Source: Actinomycetes bacterium
GTDB taxonomy: Bacteria > Actinomycetota > Actinomycetes > Mycobacteriales > Mycobacteriaceae
Length of the DNA: 7,414 nucleotides
Direction of reading: 5' to 3'
NCBI GenBank assembly: GCA_022600695.1
Contig: JAHZJY010000239.1
Coordinates: 1-7,414, forward strand
How positions within the stretch are numbered: the stretch's first letter is position 1; each line of letters begins with the position of its first letter. Below the pieces are notes generated by a model that was not told where the DNA came from, did not search any database, and worked only from the letters and a program-made list of their open reading frames with translations. Shown here piece by piece: positions 6,726-7,414 of the stretch. The translations under genes were made by a program, and so were the position numbers.

Positions 6726-7076
6726 TCAGATGATGCCGCGTTTGAGGCGCCGGCGCTCCCGCTCGGAAAGCCCGCCCCAGATACCGAACCGCTCGTCGTT
6801 GGCCAGCGCGTACTCAAGGCAGGCGTCCTTGACCTCGCAACCCAGACAGATCCGCTTGGCCTCGCGGGTGGAACCGCCCTTCTCGGGGAAGAAGGCCTCC
6901 GGATCCGTTTGGGCACACAGCGCGTTCTCCTGCCACTGTGGATCGTCCGGCGTCAGCATCGGCTCGATCGGGTCGGGCACCACACTCAGGTGAGCCCGCG
7001 CCAGTGATCCGACACTCGTCGGACCGGCGGCAGCGTGCGGATCGCCAATTGCTCCAAGAAATTGTTCGTAGGACAT
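6726..7076 (-). CDS. whiB2: WhiB-family iron-sulfur transcription factor WhiB2 (WhmD)
   Basis: A 116-residue Wbl protein that binds a [4Fe-4S] cluster and acts as a transcription factor. WhmD in M. smegmatis is essential and needed for septation; Streptomyces WhiB, its orthologue, acts with WhiA in sporulation septation. Cluster ligands are C54, C77, C80 and C86 (C-x22-C-x2-C-x5-C), in DPEAFFPEKGG-STREAKRICLGCEVKDACLEYAL. The G-I-W-G-G turn is at 98-102, followed by the basic DNA-binding tail SERERRRLKRGII. The first 40 residues are variable (MSYEQFLGAIGDPHAAAGPT) and look shorter than in WhmD as I remember it. The start is ATG 7076, because AGGAGG (7083-7088) is then 6 bases away; the in-frame GTG at 7082 would abut the Shine-Dalgarno directly. 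A promoter about 115 bases upstream and a cluster of GACAC sites suggest autoregulation. Its TGA shares the TGATCA palindrome with the stop of the neighbouring gene. Confidence 0.97.
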   Translation of the reverse strand: MSYEQFLGAIGDPHAAAGPTSVGSLARAHLSVVPDPIEPMLTPDDPQWQENALCAQTDPEAFFPEKGGSTREAKRICLGCEVKDACLEYALANDERFGIWGGLSERERRRLKRGII

Positions 7077-7082
7077 GTCCAC

Positions 7083-7088
7083 CCTCCT
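7083..7088 (-). promoter_or_regulatory. Ribosome binding site deciding the whiB2 start
   Basis: A perfect minus-strand AGGAGG, 6 bases upstream of ATG 7076 and directly against GTG 7082. It makes the ATG the likely initiator. Confidence 0.85.
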
Positions 7089-7106
7089 AACCTGGTCTCG
7101 TCGTGA

Positions 7107-7112
7107 AGCTTA
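7107..7112 (-). promoter_or_regulatory. Possible proximal -10 element for whiB2
   Basis: Minus-strand TAAGCT, in an AT-rich patch (about 7106-7126), would start transcription near 7100 and give a leader of about 24 bases. The hexamer 17 bases upstream (TTCGAC) is a poor -35. It is an alternative to the distal promoter at 7190-7218. Confidence 0.25.
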
Positions 7113-7179
7113 TTTCTTTCGAACACTTGGTCGAATCACGGTCTGCGACACCGAAACCGGCAGGTCGACCGGGAAATGA

Positions 7180-7189
7180 CACAGCTGTG
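7180..7189. repeat. Perfect palindrome at the whiB2 transcription start
   Basis: CACAGCTGTG, a 10-bp perfect inverted repeat immediately downstream of the predicted whiB2 -10 (7190-7195) and covering the expected start point. It overlaps the GACAC at 7178-7182. The position suits an operator; the binding protein is unknown. Confidence 0.4.
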
Positions 7190-7218
7190 ATTAGACAGTG
7201 CCGAGGTGCCCGGGTCAA
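7190..7218 (-). promoter_or_regulatory. whiB2 promoter, SigA-like
   Basis: On the minus strand the -35 is TTGACC (7213-7218) and the -10 is TCTAAT (7190-7195), with an ideal 17-base spacer. Transcription would start near 7183, leaving a 5' leader of about 107 bases before ATG 7076. It is the best promoter match in the window. A long leader leaves room for control within the RNA or for further sites such as the GACAC at 7147-7151. Confidence 0.65.
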
Positions 7219-7258
7219 GCGGTGAGCGGGAATTCCCTACCACTTTCGTGACCTGATA

Positions 7259-7283
7259 CGGCGTGTCGACACCGCGGCGTGTC
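7259..7283. repeat. 9-bp direct repeat containing GTGTC, 16-base period
   Basis: CGGCGTGTC occurs at 7259-7267 and again at 7275-7283, with GACAC in between at 7268-7272. The block lies about 40-65 bases upstream of the whiB2 -35 and about 65-90 bases upstream of the fbiA start, so it could serve both promoters. Confidence 0.5.
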
Positions 7284-7294
7284 CTGCGAGTTGC

Positions 7295-7305
7295 GTCACC
7301 GTGAC
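7295..7305. repeat. Short interrupted palindrome GTCAC-C-GTGAC
   Basis: Inverted repeat of 5 bases around a single C, upstream of fbiA; a further GTGAC half-site lies at 7248-7252. A possible regulator site with no other support. Confidence 0.25.
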
Positions 7306-7333
7306 CGCGTGCACGGCCCTCCGGGCGACCGCC

Positions 7334-7339
7334 TAGTGT
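7334..7339 (+). promoter_or_regulatory. Candidate -10 element for leaderless fbiA transcript
   Basis: TAGTGT (TAnnnT) is followed by 8 bases and then GTG at 7348. There is no Shine-Dalgarno before the GTG, which fits leaderless initiation. A GTGTC site (7336-7340) overlaps the hexamer. No convincing -35 was seen. Confidence 0.45.
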
Positions 7340-7347
7340 CGATCGGT

Positions 7348-7414
7348 GTGAAGGTCACCGTTCTCGTCGGCGGCATCGGGGGAGCCCGATTCCTGCTCGG
7401 CGCGCAACGACTCC
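7348..7414 (+). CDS. fbiA: FbiA, F420 biosynthesis phosphoenolpyruvyl/2-phospholactate transferase, first 22 codons
   Basis: Only the N-terminus is present: MKVTVLVGGIGGARFLLGAQ followed by RL, then the window ends. The GG-x-GGA-R-F-L pattern after a first beta strand is the nucleotide-loop opening of the CofD/FbiA family. These enzymes transfer a phosphoenolpyruvyl (mycobacteria) or 2-phospholactyl group to the deazaflavin Fo in coenzyme F420 synthesis. Gene order beside whiB2 matches Rv3261. The GTG at 7348 was chosen because the family starts MKVTVL; an in-frame GTG at 7336 would add four residues (VSIG) but would overlap the -10. It is divergent from whiB2 and shares its 271-base control region. 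The remainder of the gene, and fbiB expected after it, are outside the window. Confidence 0.88.
   Translation, partial: MKVTVLVGGIGGARFLLGAQRL

Larger units (their letters stand above)
7147..7340. promoter_or_regulatory. Cluster of six GACAC/GTGTC sites between whiB2 and fbiA (candidate WhiA/WhiB2 sites)
   Basis: GACAC on the plus strand at 7147-7151, 7178-7182 and 7268-7272; GTGTC (GACAC on the minus strand) at 7263-7267, 7279-7283 and 7336-7340. The pair at 7263-7272 forms the perfect palindrome GTGTCGACAC. The site at 7178-7182 is at the predicted whiB2 transcription start, and the site at 7336-7340 overlaps the predicted fbiA -10. A rough estimate for 65% GC gives about 0.5 copies by chance in this 271-base gap. 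GACAC is the core motif of the WhiA/WhiB regulon in Streptomyces; its use here is inferred. Confidence 0.5.

Noticed and set aside
7077..7082. GTG at 7082 as whiB2 start
   Set aside because: It abuts AGGAGG with no spacing; ATG 7076 has the ideal 6-base gap and gives the MSYE-type start.
7163..7170. GGTCGACC palindrome in the whiB2 leader
   Set aside because: It is short, GC-rich, and likely by chance; it has no special position relative to the promoter.
1..7414. Mobile elements, CRISPR arrays, tRNA/rRNA, phage genes
   Set aside because: No repeat arrays, transposase-like frames, terminal repeats or RNA-gene signatures were seen; gene content and order are those of a conserved core locus.

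Overview
This window comes from a high-GC actinobacterium, almost certainly a member of the Mycobacteriaceae. The gene order permease / manA / SIS protein / manB / DUF3499 / metallopeptidase-like / whiB2 / fbiA is, from memory, the one around Rv3253c-Rv3261 in Mycobacterium tuberculosis. The protein sequences fit that family, notably a WhiB2/WhmD with the Wbl cysteine set and WGG turn and an FbiA beginning MKVTVLVGG. The species cannot be named from the sequence alone. This is a core housekeeping locus, with no mobile element, CRISPR array, tRNA or rRNA.

Left block (1-6142, all on the minus strand, transcribed right to left): DUF3499 protein, then manB (phosphomannomutase), a SIS-fold protein related to bifunctional phosphoglucose/phosphomannose isomerases, manA (type I mannose-6-phosphate isomerase), a cation diffusion facilitator (CDF) transporter, and an APC-family amino-acid permease cut by the window edge. 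From manB to the permease the junctions are a 4-base overlap and gaps of 7, 14 and 10 bases, so one polycistronic unit is likely. ManA and ManB link fructose-6-phosphate to mannose-1-phosphate, the precursor of GDP-mannose and hence of mannosylated lipids (PIM, LM, LAM). The SIS protein between them looks catalytically dead.

Right block (6143-7414): a divergent gene for a short zincin-family protein with a broken HExxH motif runs into whiB2, and the two genes share the palindrome TGATCA as back-to-back stop codons. whiB2 is divergent from fbiA (coenzyme F420 biosynthesis), of which only the first 22 codons are present. The 271-base whiB2-fbiA gap holds a good whiB2 promoter, a probable leaderless fbiA start, and six copies of GACAC/GTGTC. 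GACAC is the core site bound by WhiA together with WhiB (the WhiB2 orthologue) in Streptomyces. This cluster is the most interesting regulatory signal here, because it suggests WhiB2-WhiA autoregulation that may extend to fbiA.

A second theme is start-site architecture. manB, the CDF gene and whiB2 have clear Shine-Dalgarno sequences. DUF3499, the permease, fbiA and perhaps the zincin-like gene lack one but carry a TAnnnT -10 hexamer 7-9 bases before the start codon, which is the geometry of mycobacterial leaderless transcripts. I found no wholly new multi-gene system. The points worth following are the GACAC cluster, the two degenerate enzymes and the leaderless set.
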